A DNA stretch of 64,000 bases from positions 55,750,369 to 55,814,368 of the forward strand of contig OY804588.1 of assembly GCA_963680875.1 (NCBI GenBank). The letters run 5' to 3'. Position 1 is the first letter of the stretch; every line of letters starts with the position of its first letter. A program made the translations under genes and the position numbers. The DNA is from Bathymodiolus brooksi (lineage: Eukaryota; Mollusca; Bivalvia; Mytilida; Modiolidae). The notes beneath the pieces were generated by a model, which did no database searches, was not told the DNA's origin, and saw nothing but the letters and a program-made list of their open reading frames with translations. Shown piece after piece: positions 1 to 9,989 of this stretch.

Positions 1-1125
1 CAATATAAAAAATAGTTTTTAAATTCCAGTAGGAATGTATTTTTGAAATGACAGAAATACACTTTCCGATCCGGAACTCTGTGTATTTACATCCATATTA
101 AAACAAAAATTACGTATTAAATTTATGAGATAAATCATTGACAGTAAAATAGCATTTCTGTCTGGTATCGAAATGTTTCAAAATATATGTTTTAGACACT
201 TTCTGCAAAAGTGTTTTCATTTTATATTTTTACACTTTTAATGTTTAGAAAGCCAAATAAGACAACAATTAACAAATATAAAACGATTTTTTTTTATCGC
301 CATACGTACTTTCGATTCTCGTAAATATTTAGATATTTCGAGGTCTTTGAAGTGTCCCAAATGTTTTGTAATAACGTCATAGAAATGTATTATTTGGGGT
401 TATCCCATGTAGCTATATATAGCCGTAAGGTAGCTATAGGGGGACTTGTGTTACTTCCCTTGCATTATATGTTACAGTGGATACAATGTAAATAAGTATA
501 TGACTGCATTAAAGAACTAACTCATAGGCGGGTCCAGGGGGAGCTATTTTTTTATAGATTGGTAAAAACGTGTTTTAACAAAATATTTCCAATTACGTCC
601 TTGTCATTTTTCTTTTTGTCATGTTTTGTAATTTTCACTTTGAATTACGCATCGGTATCTTTTGATTTTTTTTTAAACAAATTGTTTTGAAATCCGATTT
701 TTTCTTTCTTTGTTAAACTCATGTTGTTTTCTGCACCTGTGATATATTTATTGTATTTTACTTTCTTTCAAATCACTGATAATGATTTTGCCCCTTGTGG
801 ACCCTCTGTAATTGGTAATCTTGAATTGTTTTTATGTAAATTAGCTATGTACACGTCATTTTGACAAGGTACATTAGTACTTATTAAGTTATATGACATG
901 TATTAGTGTGTACATGTATATATATGTTTTACTTTCAAGGGTCGATAAGTCCTACGTCTATCATCATTTATCTTGTCAAATAAAACAAAAACAAAATTAT
1001 AATACGTAAAAATAACGTGCATATTTGTAATAATATTTGTCAACCACAAATATATAAAAATATGGAAACTCATGCGATTCACGTACGGAGTGTTTTATTT
1101 TGTCTTTTCGAAGAAATTTGCGGTT

Positions 1126-1232
1126 GGGAATTCGAAGAAAGACCGATTTAGAACAAAACATTTCCATTGCATAGATGGCTATATAAAGAGTTGAAGGAGA
1201 TTATGTTTATAACTTGCCATCAGAGACATCAG
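1126..1232 (+). promoter_or_regulatory. Promoter and 5' untranslated exon of peptide gene A
   Basis: A TATATAAA box lies at 1180-1187. About 45 bp downstream is a CAG/GTATGT splice donor (exon end 1232), so transcription probably starts near 1210 and yields a very short non-coding first exon. GGGAATTC at 1126-1133, about 50 bp upstream of the TATA box, resembles half of an NF-kappaB site, but the last two positions do not fit the consensus, so I treat this as weak. The block is conserved in copy B. Confidence 0.7.
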
Positions 1233-1657
1233 GTATGTACACATCTATGTGGCTATTTAAATCGAAAGATTGAAATGTTTGATAAACTGGCGTAATTTTT
1301 ACCCAATGTTAGTTAATTTGGCTTGACATTTCTATTTAGGGAAAGACCACTTTACTTTTGTTACCTAATTTTATAGAAAAAAAGAGTATATTGACCTGAA
1401 AGATGAGAAAAAATAATAAATCATCTGAGCCTACACTTTTCAACAAGAAATGTTTGTAAAATTTGAAGAATTTTTGTAGTGTAAAAAATAATAATCTGAT
1501 TTTTGACGTGTTGTGTCATAAAAATGTCTGGCGCGACAGAGACAAGTTAAATGGTGGGCCCCTTAACATGTAATCATCATAGACATAGTTCGACTGTAAA
1601 ATCATTTGAGCGGAAGGTATGGTCTAGCGGTTAAAGTCTTTAACTTATGACCACAAT

Positions 1658-1816
1658 TATAATACCAATGACGTAGGTCCCGGCCCCCGTATCCACTTCA
1701 CACGTGTTACAGTATTATAATACCAATGACGTAGGTCCCGGCCCCCGTATCCACTCCACGTGTTACAGTATTATAATACCAATGACGTAGGTCCCGACCC
1801 CCGTATCCACTTCACG
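1658..1816. repeat. Minisatellite, three units of about 56-58 bp
   Basis: Three direct repeats each contain ACCAATGACGTAGGTCCC followed by a GTATCCAC block. They lie in the first intron of peptide gene A. The same array exists in copy B (22665-22773 and 24870-24920), where a hAT-like element has split it. Confidence 0.85.
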
Positions 1817-1817
1817 T

Positions 1818-2003
1818 TTTACAGTTTCACCAATATTTCAGTCATATGCTGGCGATCAGTTGTATTGGTTGAGGCAAACCGAAGTATTCGGAGAAAATCA
1901 CCGACTTATTGAAAGTCAATAAAAAACAAACTTATCACATGAAGTTGTATCGAGGTCGTTTCATCATGGGCGGGAATCGAACTCACAACTAAACCCACTA
2001 ATT
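1818..2003 (-). repeat. Family-1 SINE (Meta-type centre), intron of peptide gene A
   Basis: Reading on the minus strand, this has the tail of the common SINE (GAAATATT...), the degraded central block with TCCGAATACT, and part of the tRNA-like head (GTTGTGAGTTCGATTCC). It lies in the same orientation in copy B at about 24925-25110, so it predates the duplication. Confidence 0.75.
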
Positions 2004-2084
2004 AAGTAAGTAAATGCAATACGCATGCACATATTTTTTTATTATGTTGGAATATACATTATATCCAAGATAATTAACCAAGGT

Positions 2085-2430
2085 GGTGTTATTGCTAATG
2101 GGCTATGCTCCAGTGGTAACGATCGTGGGTTCTATTTCAGATCGAATGAAACCTCAAATATATTTGCTGCTTTTCCGGTAAGCTTTTATCATTAAGGAAT
2201 GAAAGCAAAGACTGGTCCGATGTTATCAGGATACAACACGTCTACTTGCGGGCTGACACTGTTCTCCCGGTAAGCTAGTACTTTAAAAGCCCATCTCGGT
2301 GTGTTGATCTTCTACAATGCAGATATAATTACCTCGTCAAAAAGTAACTTGTACTCGCCAAGATGTAGCTGAGGTGTTGCTGACTTGGAGCTAGACAACA
2401 ATCAATCGCTCACTCGCTATCGCTCACAAA
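2085..2430 (+). repeat. Family-2 tRNA-derived SINE, intron of peptide gene A
   Basis: It starts with a tRNA-like head (TAACGATCGTGGGTTC) and continues with body motifs also found at 2903, 34925, 38210 and 49960 (a starter GCTTCTCCG-like block, 'ATTAAGGA', 'CTAGTACTTT' and 'AGATGTAGCTGAGGTGTTGC'). The equivalent in copy B is at about 25190-25535. Confidence 0.65.
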
Positions 2431-2502
2431 AATGACGACTAACATTATTTGTTATATTTCTTTTGCAGATACAAAGACAAAGTTATACTACGACAAGAAA
2501 AA

Positions 2503-3444
2503 ATGAAATCAACACAAATAAAGTTGGCTTTCTTCATATTTACCTTCATTGCCATTGTAAGTATAACTTAAATATATTTGTTTCGTCAGTGTTAGGGATT
2601 ATGATGTTTAACGCCACTTTCAGCAATATTTAAGTTATATCAGTTTTATTGGTGGAGTACCCGGAGAAAACCACTAACCTACAGCAAGTTACTGACAAAC
2701 TTTATAACATAATGTTGTATCGAGTTGTTTCACCAGAGACTATCTTTTGTTGTGACTTCTAGTTTCGAATATATAGACAATAGTGTACATTGTCGGCAAT
2801 TATAACATTTATTTAGAAACAGGACCAAAAGTGAGCCTCTGTGCACAACAATGTATATATATATATTGTTATTCATGTTGCAATGTCATGAAATATCAGA
2901 ACAACATCGGTGGCGTAATGGTTAGCGTGATCGCCTCGAGTGTAGTAGGTGTGGGGTTCGAACCCATGTCAGGTCAAAGCAAAGGCTATAAAATTGATAT
3001 ACATGTATGTTGCTTCTCCGCTGAACTTACAACATTAAGGAGCAAAAACAAAGACTTGTTGGCTCGAATTCTGATAATTTGACCAGATGGGACGACATGT
3101 TTACCCGCAGACTGTTGTTTCAGTGAGCTAGCACTATCAAAGCCAAAGTAAAGGTGTTGGTCTAGTACATAACACTCCATAATTTCATCTAATATAAGTT
3201 GTTCTCTCCATGATATAGCTGAAAAATTGCTCATTATCCTTGTTATATAGAATATTTTGTCTTTCAGCAATTGTGTTCAAATAGTCCGCCATTAGCAGAA
3301 GGTCGACTTAAGTGGATCTGGAAGGGAGTAAAGGCTGCTTTTAAACCAACGTGTGCCGGATGCGCAGGGATATGTGAACGTAAAGTTCCTGGAAAATGCC
3401 GATGTAAAGTTGATCAGGCGTGTATGAGAAATAGAGGACGTTAA
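2503..3444 (+). CDS. Secreted cationic six-cysteine peptide, copy A (putative antimicrobial peptide)
   Basis: The coding parts are 2503-2556 and 3268-3444. The intron begins GTAAGT and ends TTTCAG in phase 0. A further acceptor (TTTTGCAG, 2461-2468) starts the ATG exon, which joins the 5' exon ending at 1232. The product is 76 residues. Residues 1-20 are a hydrophobic signal peptide; residues 31-44 form a Trp- and Lys-rich stretch able to make an amphipathic helix. The C-terminal half has cysteines at 47, 50, 54, 62, 64 and 70 (C-x2-C-x3-C-x7-C-x-C-x5-C), and the tail is rich in Arg. By hand count the mature part has about 13 basic and 3 acidic residues. The CX3C and CXC pairs recall CS-alpha-beta peptides, but the order differs, and it does not match defensin, big defensin, mytilin or myticin spacing as I know them. 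Antimicrobial function is inference; another secreted effector role is possible. Confidence 0.82.
2593..2745 (-). repeat. Family-1 SINE tail fragment in intron 2 of peptide gene A
   Basis: It contains ATGTTTAACGCCACTTTCAG, a TACCCGGAGAAAACCAC block and CATAATGTTGTATCGAG, i.e. the 3' half of the family-1 SINE on the minus strand. The same insertion is present in copy B at about 25696-25850. Confidence 0.8.
2903..3240 (+). repeat. Family-2 tRNA-derived SINE, full length, intron 2 of peptide gene A
   Basis: The tRNA-like head has GGCGTAATGGTTAGCGTGAT (A-box-like) and GGGTTCGAACCCATG (B-box-like). The body has TTGCTTCTCCGC, an ACATTAAGGAG block and a GATATAGCTGAAAAATTGCT tail. It ends only 27 bp before the acceptor of the last coding exon. 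Shared with copy B (about 25998-26335). Confidence 0.85.
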
Positions 3445-3497
3445 CCTAATACATTGTTTGTACATAGACTTTTATATGAATTTTTTTATTTTTGTAG

Positions 3498-3503
3498 AAT
3501 AAA
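3498..3503 (+). terminator. Polyadenylation signal of peptide gene A
   Basis: AATAAA lies 54 bp after the stop codon; the matching site in copy B is at 26600-26605. Confidence 0.75.
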
Positions 3504-3877
3504 ATGTTAAAGCTTATTATCATTTTTCTTACATTTATTTAAAATATCCTCATTGGATGAAAACAAACGAAAAGTTTTTTTTTGGGTTTTTTTTTTACAC
3601 AAAATGACAATTCCATTTTCCCCCGCATTAGATATTAGATGAAAAAAACAAAGTTATAGTATTAGCCTGCTATTTAAAAATAAATGTGGAAGTGAACGTC
3701 AGACTGGTAATGTGTGTTGTGGTTGATGACATAGCCTATAGGCATAGAAATGATGCGAAAAAATATGAGCTGCAGGCTCTAGGGGTGTTGTACTGTCCAG
3801 TAAATAGGTTGATTCACCAGTAAATGGGTTGATTCATACAAGATTGTTGCTATGGAAAAAAGTAATTAAAACAGCAT

Positions 3878-4001
3878 GGCCTTCATCTGAGGTAGATATT
3901 CAGATTTGTTAACCCTAGACAAGTTGTTTTCCACGAGAGCCCTCGGTTAGACAACCTCTCTTTGAGTTGACATATCTGAATGTCTACCTCAGATGAAGGC
4001 C
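3878..4001. repeat. Hairpin repeat, arms about 32 bp
   Basis: GGCCTTCATCTGAGGTAGA at 3878 is answered by TCTACCTCAGATGAAGGCC ending at 4001, with AATATCTGAATC-type sequence in the arms and a second small inverted repeat in the loop. Equivalent hairpins are in copies B (about 27083-27208) and D. A similar hairpin lies at 41021-41106. It looks like a fold-back MITE. Confidence 0.75.
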
Positions 4002-4013
4002 ATAATTATTGTA

Positions 4014-6201
4014 GGTGTAATACCACTAAAGAATTCTCCATAGCCTTCTATGTTAAATTAAAAAAAACTTGAGCTTTCATACAGGATTCATCTTAAGTTT
4101 AATCTAAGTGACACTCATATCTCATGGAATAGGTACCTAATTGGAAGTTTAACTCCGAAAATCAACATACATTTAATGGCATATAAGAAAAAACAGATGT
4201 CTACCATCAAAAATCCTACTTTCACTTTCGATTTAACACAAATTCAGGTGGTTTCTTTCCAATGCAATCAATTTTTATTAAATACTCACAAGGACATCAA
4301 ATATGGGCTTAAAATTATCCTAAAATATGTAGGTTTCTGCTGACATTCAGTATTTTGCAGTATCTAATAGGGTTTATCTTTTATCCAACAATGTAGGAAT
4401 CCATTTTCTGTTTACTACTACTTTCCCATACGTTCTTTTCGACTGGTACCCATGTTTAGTGGTAATACACCTCTTTAAGAGCAATAAAAACTTGTTTCTT
4501 TAACCTTTTCTTTGCCTTATTTATATTCCTATATCAATATCCAGTCAAAAAAACTATATCAGGTATATGGCAGTCCAATATTTGAAAGAATTAATGTCCA
4601 TATGCAAAGGTACCTCCATCAAGCTTTTAATGAAAAAATCTGATTTTTCAGCTGTTGAGTTCAGATTGTGAAATAACATGACAATGGCTTTTTATCTCAA
4701 TATATTACAGTATGAAGCTGATTTTCAACACAATAAGCAACTTATGACATGTATATATGCTTCATTTGTACATTTAACATCTAATTAATATGAAACATTT
4801 TATTTTAAGCATACCCCCCGCCCTTTTTTTTGCCTCCTAGAAATGATCTCACAATATACTAAATTATGTTAATTCATGCTATGTTCCCATTAATCATGCA
4901 TTGCAAGACATTAAATAAGATCTAATACCTAGATATTAAGCAAAAATTACTTCAAACTGCCCAAAATATGTAAAATTATGATTGTTGATTTTCAGGTTTC
5001 TGTTATTTCTTGTGACCTGCAACTGTAATTTTCTTCAAAACTCAATAAATGAATATTTCTTGACAACTTTTGTTATGTTTCAAGTTAGCCGGATGCACAA
5101 ATGTACATTTACAGTCAATTTATACTCTAAAATATAAAATCCACATTGACAATTTGAAAAATTAACAGTAAATGTCCAGTGACAAATACAATTTTCCTGG
5201 GATCACTAAAATTACCTGGTTTTAAGTACATAATTCTGAAATAAAGCTGCTTTCTATAGCCTTATATTTTTTCATATGTACATTTTACATGTGTTCTAAC
5301 TATAACTATCAAAATTTATGAGTAAAAACAAGTAGGATTATAAAATTTTCAAAAACGGTATCACCATATACCGTATTTGAAGTCAACTAAATGTCGCAAC
5401 ATGAACTTGTTAAAATTCTTAATTTTAGCAATCTTTTTCAACATCATCTGCCCTTTTACTAGAAAAACACATTAAGTCTACCAGTCTCAATAACTGTACA
5501 GTCATAAATAAGTATAAAGTTATATTTCAATACCCTCTGTGCATGTACATCTAGTTCATGGGGAATATTTTCCAAAATATTGCATAATATTCATATTGAA
5601 GCTGTAACATGACACCTTGATGTATTTTGTAACATTTTGGTGTGGAAAATGTCAAACTGGGTCTGTTGTGACTTTTCAAAGCCAACCTGAGCGTGGTACC
5701 ATCAAAATTAAGTTTCTTGTTTTTTGCCTAAAAGGTGTAATACCACTAAAGAATTCTCCATAGCCTTCTATGTTAAATTAAAAAAATTGAGCTTTCATAC
5801 AGGATTCATCTTAAGTTTAATCTAAGTGACACTCATATCTCATGGAGGGGGTACCAAATTGGAAGCTTAACTCCGAAAATCAACATACATTTAATGGCAT
5901 ATAAGAAAAAACAGACAGTCTGAAGATGTCTACCGTCAAAAATCCTACTTTCACTTTCGATTTAACACAAATTCAGGTGGTTTCTTTCCAATGCAATCAA
6001 TTTTTTATTAAAAACCACAAGGACATCAAATATGGGCTTACAATTATCCTAAAATATGTAGGTTTCTGCTGACATTCAGTATTTTGCAGTATCTAATAGG
6101 GTTTATCTTTTATCCAACAATGTAGGAATCCATTTTCCGTTTACGTACTACTTTCCCATACGTTCTTTTCTACTGGTACCCATGTTTAGTGGTAATACAC
6201 C
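4014..6201. mobile_element. Composite insertion: two MITE-like direct repeats around a 1.26-kb core
   Basis: Copies B (27216) and D (about 63937) both have the uninterrupted target. In copy A the insertion is flanked by TGTA at 4010-4013 and 6202-6205. Left arm 4014-4471 and right arm 5734-6201 are near-identical direct repeats, each beginning GGTGTAATACCACTAAA and ending with the inverted form (TTTAGTGGTAATACACC in the right arm). The 1262-bp core between them has no convincing coding region and does not occur elsewhere in the window. I cannot assign a superfamily. Confidence 0.8.
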
Positions 6202-6713
6202 TGTATACTGATTACTTATACCGGTATGCAGACATACTCCGTTTTATAGATCTTGTTGTTTGTTCAATAATAAAATGTCTATGGTCTATTCTATTCAATG
6301 ATGTGTGTTTATTATATATAATAAGTAAATAGTTCCGCTAAGCCTTAATGAGAATAGGGTAATAACAAAATTACCGAACTCCGAACAATCTTACAAAGGG
6401 GAAGTCAATACTCATAATTATATAAACAGACAAAATCAGTCAACAACCGGAAAACTGTGAAAACCGTAATGACCCTGACTTGGTACAGGCATTTCTAAAG
6501 AAATGGTGGGTTGAATCAGATTTTAAAGCGCCAAACCTCCCGCTTTCATTACGGCTCAAAGTTTCCGGCTGAGAACGTTACAACTACCAAATCGATCTTT
6601 AAAAATGGCATTGAAAATTTTGGTGAATGAGAAATAAATCTTAAATCTTAACAGTCGGGCACAACGATATATATGTTTACGTATTAAATTGTAAATTCGC
6701 AGATTCTTGAGTT

Positions 6714-6845
6714 GTAGGGTTAGGGTTATGGTGCTTAACGCCACTTTCAACAACAATTCAGTTACATCGTGGCGGCAAGTTATATTGGTGGAGGAAACCG
6801 GAGTACTAGGAGAAAACCACAGACCTGTCGCAAGTCACTGACATA
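6714..6845 (-). repeat. Family-1 SINE 3' half with telomere-like tail
   Basis: It starts GTAGGGTTAGGGTTATGG, i.e. on the minus strand the SINE ends in CCATAACCCTAACCC. In copy B the same SINE (27727-27872) is interrupted by a 2.07-kb transposon. Confidence 0.85.
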
Positions 6846-7485
6846 AAGTAATAGCTTGCATTTAAATATTTAGAGATTTTACGTAGTAGGAGCAACAAGC
6901 TTCCTTGCTTGGAGTCGGGATAATGTGTCGAGTTGAGAGACATGTCAGTCTGTGGGCTTGTACTATGAAAATCCAACCATGCGTGTTCAAGTTAGGTACA
7001 TGATCTTGTCATGATATCGCTGAAACATGGCTCACCTTCACAGCATCTGAGTGCACCTACGTTTATTGTGGGGTTCATGTTTAACAATCTTTAATTTGCT
7101 ATGTAGTGTATTGTAGATCCCTACTTGTTCTTTTATCCATTTTATTTTGGCTATTGTATTATGAAAAGAATGTCTTAAGCAGTGATGGTCATCAATTCTA
7201 CCAATATCAACAAAACGAACAACCACCTCTCATCTATTGATTGCTCCTCTTCGATCTGCGACCCCTTGGAATCTTCAAACTTTGCTTAGCGCTTACTATA
7301 ATCCCCTCGCTCACTATAACTAGACATGTAATTATGCTCATCATTGGTAATGTTGTGAGTTTGATTCTCACCTGTAGGTAGCAAGGTGTACTCGATACAA
7401 GTTCATGTAAATTAGAGTAATAAAGTGTGATAATTATTTGCGTCAGGTCGATGGTTTTCTCCATGGGTCTAAGTTTTAACAAGTT
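6846..7485. repeat. Duplicated non-coding end of copy A
   Basis: Equivalent to 29943-30560 (copy B) and the inverse of 60560-61181 (copy D). It contains a family-2 SINE-like stretch at about 6885-7060, a 62-codon open frame at 7038-7226 that is only a repeat read-through, and a diverged family-1 SINE at 7320-7482. No gene is supported. Confidence 0.7.
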
Positions 7486-8229
7486 TTAAGGCGCCAAACC
7501 TCCCGCTCTCATTACGGTTCAAAGGTTCCGGCTGTCACTATAACAGTATTTAAATACAGGAACAAAATAGGTAAAATAGTTGTCAAAGCAGACATGCTCG
7601 TTCCAAATATGCAAAGAAAAATATACCTTCGTGACTTAGTTTTCGAGATATTTACGATCGAATTTCGAACATTTTTCGACAAATTTTTAAAATACAGATT
7701 GTTATAGCGGTAAAGAAAATATCACAATTTCAAAACGGCAAAAGATAATTGCATCCGGTTTTTTACAATAGCTTCCTATGATAATTTCGTTCAAAGATGA
7801 TGAACATGTACATTGCCAATAATAGATTAAATAGTCCAAAAATTCTACTTATTTGTGGAATATGGATTATTTAGTGGTTTCTTCATGAATAAATTTGCAT
7901 GTAGAAAACAAATACCAATTGATATTTTCTTAATATTTTGTCATGATATACTCGCAATGATTTTATTCAGAATTTTATCAAAAAGTAAGGGGGTACATGT
8001 GCTTGTTTTTTAGCTACAGAACAAAAACCGTGCATTTCTCATGACAAACCTAGACATCGTCAATTTCGGCGTCAAATTACCCTACAATGTATTTTAATAG
8101 GTAAAACATCGTGGAGTCTTTCCTGCCGTTTTCCTTGGATTGGATGAAAGGGCAACGCAACCGGAGAATGCGTTATATATGGACCCAGTCGTTTGAAAAA
8201 GTTATCCGTTGTATAAACTAACCTAATCT
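7486..8229. other. No gene seen
   Basis: The first 60 bp repeat the GCGCCAAACCTCCCG block of 6525. The rest is AT-rich sequence without coding or repeat signals that I can recognise. Confidence 0.6.
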
Positions 8230-9989
8230 GGCGACCGTTTCACTAAAGTGATCGTAAATCGTAAGTCTAAGATCACTCTTAAGATTTCCTTTCGTGCACG
8301 TATACGTGCGTATCACTAAACTAGTCCTAAGCTTAAGAGTTACGACTTACGACTGGCGACAAGTAACATCTCCTATAATGGAGGTAAAAAGATATTATAT
8401 TGTATCATATATTTTTTATATAATAAACCCAACAGCTCAAAAGCTGATTAGGGTGGCTCAATGAGTTAGGTCGTTGGATCTAACAACTCGTACAAGCCTA
8501 TCCCCAATACGGAGTGAGTTCGCGCCCGGCTTTGTAAATTACAAAAAGGGTGCACTCGATTCGCAGCCGATATAGCTGAAATACTGCTGAAAGTGGCGTT
8601 AAGACACCAAAAAATCAAATCAAAAGCTGATTACATTAATAATCACATTTTAAATGTGTTTAAATACATTTTTAATATTCAACTAATTATAAAACTCCAA
8701 AGTGATTTTTTAAATGAATAAACCAAAGCTATCAGGAACAAAATGTTAAGTGTAAAAATTCACTGAAATTTGAAAAGAAATTTTTGTTATGGAATATATT
8801 TTAACAAATTTCATGCTAAATGTAAGGGGAAATTTCAAAAATGTGACCATATATATTTGGCAATACATTCACATTCTGCACTAATATTCCGTTTGCGGTG
8901 CATTTTAATTGCGCGGAAAAAAATCCTACATTTACGTGAAGAACTTCAACACATGACAATTGTGCGGATTTTTTTTTACCTTTCTTTAAAGTACAATTCG
9001 TATTTTCATAATATTTTATGGTTTTTATAAACACTGATGCAGCAACTTCTTTTTTAACTCTTTATTGACTTCTTTCGCCAGCCAGAAATTACTTAATCTG
9101 TAATCCCTGCCCACCACAGTGGGGGTTAGGATTTGGGTAGTTTTATTGCATCACTATATTCACGCATATAAAATAATGTTTCATCAACACATAAAACAAC
9201 AAAAATACACATCTTGCAATATCAAACCTTAACATGTACATGTACTGTTGATTTATATTCATAGTGAGTGTTTAACGCTTTATATAATCAATAAAAACTA
9301 CCAATGAATTTTAACATTTGGACTGCTAAAATATCTGTTGCCTTCAAAATTATTGTTTTTTTTTATACATGTATGTTACACTATTGTTTTTTAATTTATA
9401 TTTCATATATTTGTATCGATGTTATTCTTATATTTTTTTTTTTCATTTTAAAGGCTGACCAAAGAGGCGAATAATCCATATTGCATCGTCAGTCGTGCTG
9501 AAAAATGCAGAAAATATTATGAGTAAATCAAATATATTCTAAATAACATGTAATCCGCGCAAATGTAAAAAAAAAGTCTCGGGTATATTTTACGGGCAAT
9601 TGTAATGCTCTTTCTCCGTGGAAAAATGATACCTGGCTGTTAATCCTCAAATCCAGAACCGATAGAAAGTACACTGAAACAAACAATAATGTGTAGCTGT
9701 TTTAATGATTTTTTATGGCTCTCGAAATATCAAAAATGTTGCTGCATCTAATATTTATTGATTGCTTCGTTTGATTAATGTTCATATTAAAAAAAAATAT
9801 AGATAGCAATTCTTCTCTTCAAAAATAGGTTTACGATTTACGACTTACGTGTACTTTCCACCACTCTTAACTTTGCGATCACTTTTTATCGTAAGTCGTA
9901 AATCCTAACTATTAGTGAAACGGTAGTAACTCTTAAGAGTACACTTACGTCTACGTTTACGACTTACGACCTTTAGTGAAACGGTCGCC
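8230..9989. mobile_element. Non-autonomous DNA transposon with TIR GGCGACCGTTTCACTAAAG
   Basis: The left end GGCGACCGTTTCACTAAAG at 8230 is matched exactly in inverse by CTTTAGTGAAACGGTCGCC ending at 9989. Both subterminal regions carry several CGTAAGTCGTAAAT-like repeats in both orientations (8250-8360; 9829-9970). I see no clear target duplication and no transposase; the 86-codon frame at 8770-9030 is not convincing. A SINE is nested inside. Superfamily not assigned. Confidence 0.75.
8447..8628 (+). repeat. tRNA-headed SINE nested in the transposon
   Basis: The head contains GGTGGCTCAATGAGTTAGG and GAGTTCGCGCCCGGC. The tail contains GATATAGCTGAAATACTGC, then GAAAGTGGCGTTAAGACACC and an A-rich end with AATC. 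The head differs from SINE families 1 and 2, but the tail is related, which suggests a shared LINE partner. Confidence 0.75.

Larger units (their letters stand above)
1..7485 (+). repeat. Segmental duplication, copy A (carries peptide gene A)
   Basis: Position 1 aligns with 21014 and the two stretches stay nearly identical through the peptide gene and its flanks, to 7484 (equivalent to about 30560 in copy B). The left edge lies outside the window. Against copy B, copy A has an extra 2.2-kb insertion (4014-6201) and lacks the elements at 22774-24864 and 27873-29937. Homology stops inside a diverged SINE at about 7484, next to a repeated motif beginning GCGCCAAACCTCCCG that also occurs at about 6525. 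Alignment was by eye. Confidence 0.93.

Noticed and set aside
2900..2980. tRNA-like sequence (GGTTAGCGTGAT...GGTTCGAACCC)
   Set aside because: It is the head of a SINE present in many copies; I could not fold a complete acceptor stem and anticodon arm.
2783..3082. 99-codon frame within the peptide gene intron
   Set aside because: It runs through a tRNA-derived SINE; the equivalent frame in copy B is broken by an indel.
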